A DNA stretch of 64,000 nt from assembly GCF_029504575.1 (NCBI RefSeq), contig NZ_JAQFII010000001.1:3045001-3109000 (forward strand), given 5' to 3'. The notes beneath the pieces were generated by a model. The model did no database searches. It was not told the DNA's origin and saw nothing but the letters and a program-made list of their open reading frames with translations. Shown one piece after another: positions 63,093-64,000 of this stretch; position 1 is the first letter of the stretch, and each line of letters starts with the position of its first letter. Position numbers and translations under genes: made by a program. The DNA comes from Streptomyces sp. SPB162 (GTDB lineage: Bacteria; Actinomycetota; Actinomycetes; Streptomycetales; Streptomycetaceae).

Positions 63093-64000
63093 GCGAGACC
63101 TTCCAGTACGTCGGCGAGCGCGGTCACCCCGGCGAGGCAGTCGTCCTCGGCCGCCGTCTCGGCGGGTGAGTGCGAGACGCCGGTGGGGTTGCGTACGAAC
63201 AGCATGGCGGTCGGGGCGCTCGCCGACAGGATCCCGGCGTCGTGTCCCGCGCCGGTCGGCAGCACCGGCACGCCGCCGCCGAGCAGTTTCGCGACCTCGT
63301 CGCGCAGCGCGTGCTCGAACTCGACGACCGGGGTGAACGACTCGCGGGTGACGCGGACGTCGATGCCGTCGCGGGCCGCGCGCTCCGAAGCGGCGGCCTC
63401 GATACCGGCCACCACCCGGTCCAGGGTCTCCTGGTCGGCGGCCCGTGAGTCGAGCCAGCCGCGCACCAGCGAGGCGATGGCGTTGACGCCGTTGGGCTCG
63501 ACGCTCACCTTGCCGAAGGTCGCCAGCGCCCCGGCGGCCCTGGCCTCCCGGCGGGCGGCCAGCACCGTGTCGGCGTAGCTGAGCATCGGGTCGCGGCGGT
63601 CCTCCAGGCGGGTGGTGCCCGCGTGGTTGGCCTCGCCGTGGAAGTCGAACCGCCAGCGGCCGTGCGGCCAGATGGCGGACGCGATACCGACGGCGTCGCC
63701 GCTCAGGTCCAGCGCCCGGCCCTGCTCGACGTGGAGTTCCACGAACGCGCCGATGCGGGCGAGCCGCTCGGGGTCCGGGCCGATGGCGGCCGGGTCGTAG
63801 CCGGCCCGCTCCATGGCCTGCGGCAGGCTGACGCCGTCCGCGTCCCGCAGTTCGTGCGCCTTGTCCTTCGTGAGTTGTCCGGCGGCCAGCCGGGAGCCGA
63901 CGCAGGCGAGACCGAAGCGGGCGCCCTCCTCGTCACCGAAGTTGACGATGGCCAGCGGCTTGTCGAGCGCGGCGCCGCGCTCGCGCAGTTCGTCGAGGGC
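63083..64000 (-). CDS. M20-family amidohydrolase (allantoate amidohydrolase type), partial at the window end
   Basis: The 5' end lies beyond the window; 305 residues plus stop are seen. Zinc-binding and catalytic features: NFGDEEGARFGLACVGS (with the Asp-Glu-Glu region of M20 enzymes), FVELHVEQGRALD, and DAGILSASAPTAML. Annotated relatives are called allantoate amidohydrolase or N-carbamoyl-L-amino-acid hydrolase. Here it overlaps hutF by 10 bases in a histidine-utilisation operon, so it is a candidate for the following hydrolysis of N-formylglutamate rather than allantoate breakdown. No purine-degradation gene is visible. The catalytic substrate is untested. Confidence 0.88.
   Translation of the reverse strand, partial: ALDELRERGAALDKPLAIVNFGDEEGARFGLACVGSRLAAGQLTKDKAHELRDADGVSLPQAMERAGYDPAAIGPDPERLARIGAFVELHVEQGRALDLSGDAVGIASAIWPHGRWRFDFHGEANHAGTTRLEDRRDPMLSYADTVLAARREARAAGALATFGKVSVEPNGVNAIASLVRGWLDSRAADQETLDRVVAGIEAAASERAARDGIDVRVTRESFTPVVEFEHALRDEVAKLLGGGVPVLPTGAGHDAGILSASAPTAMLFVRNPTGVSHSPAETAAEDDCLAGVTALADVLEGLACS

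Overview
The window looks like a Streptomyces chromosome segment, or that of a very close relative. Base composition is very GC-rich with strong third-position GC, GTG starts and 4-base start/stop overlaps are common, and it carries the developmental regulator whiB, F420 biosynthesis genes and many LytR-CpsA-Psr (LCP) wall enzymes. From memory, the gene order matches the S. coelicolor region around SCO3022-SCO3072; this was not checked by alignment. No rRNA, tRNA, CRISPR array or complete insertion sequence was seen.

Layout. (1) 0.2-10 kb: an RDD membrane protein, then a mostly leftward run of a hypothetical protein, S-adenosylhomocysteinase, a cation-efflux protein, mannose-6-phosphate isomerase, a SIS-domain protein, a Trm112-like protein, phosphomannomutase and a DUF3499 protein. 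(2) 10-16 kb: a zincin-like protein, a secreted protein, a large membrane glycosyltransferase and whiB. (3) 16.8-24.4 kb: a cysteine-dioxygenase-like protein, fbiA-fbiB, an AlkA-like DNA glycosylase, a mannose-1-phosphate guanylyltransferase-like protein, a secreted peptidoglycan amidase and a TIGR03089-type protein. (4) 24.5-42 kb: seven LCP-family genes, four of them consecutive, interleaved with a glycosyltransferase, thioesterase, P450, HTH regulator and acyl-CoA dehydrogenase. (5) 42-52 kb: UDP-glucose dehydrogenase, a CGNR/ABATE protein, a VOC protein, a dipeptidase, purK-purE, GtrA, a two-component system and a POT peptide transporter. (6) 52-58 kb: a leftward cluster of five predicted secreted surface proteins. 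(7) 58.3-60.5 kb: a partner-switching sigma-factor module. (8) 60.5-64 kb: histidine-utilisation genes hutI, hutF and a truncated M20 amidohydrolase.

How the genes fit together. manA, manB and the guanylyltransferase could supply GDP-mannose. UDP-glucose dehydrogenase, three membrane or glycosyl-transfer proteins, the amidase and seven LCP enzymes point to assembly and attachment of wall glycopolymers. The most interesting accessory region is 52.1-58.1 kb. There a WxL-like protein, a DUF916-type (WxL-interacting) membrane protein, an Ig-like membrane protein and a LAQTG-tailed repeat protein form one tightly coupled operon, preceded by an LPQTG-tailed protein built from a domain shared with the operon. 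It resembles a Gram-positive WxL surface complex combined with sortase substrates.

Quality caution. Five conserved genes (manB, fbiA, the TIGR03089 gene, the P450 and hutF) are each broken by exactly one inserted or deleted base. At least two of these lie in 5-base homopolymers. Assembly error is more likely than five independent pseudogenes, but the sequence alone cannot settle this.
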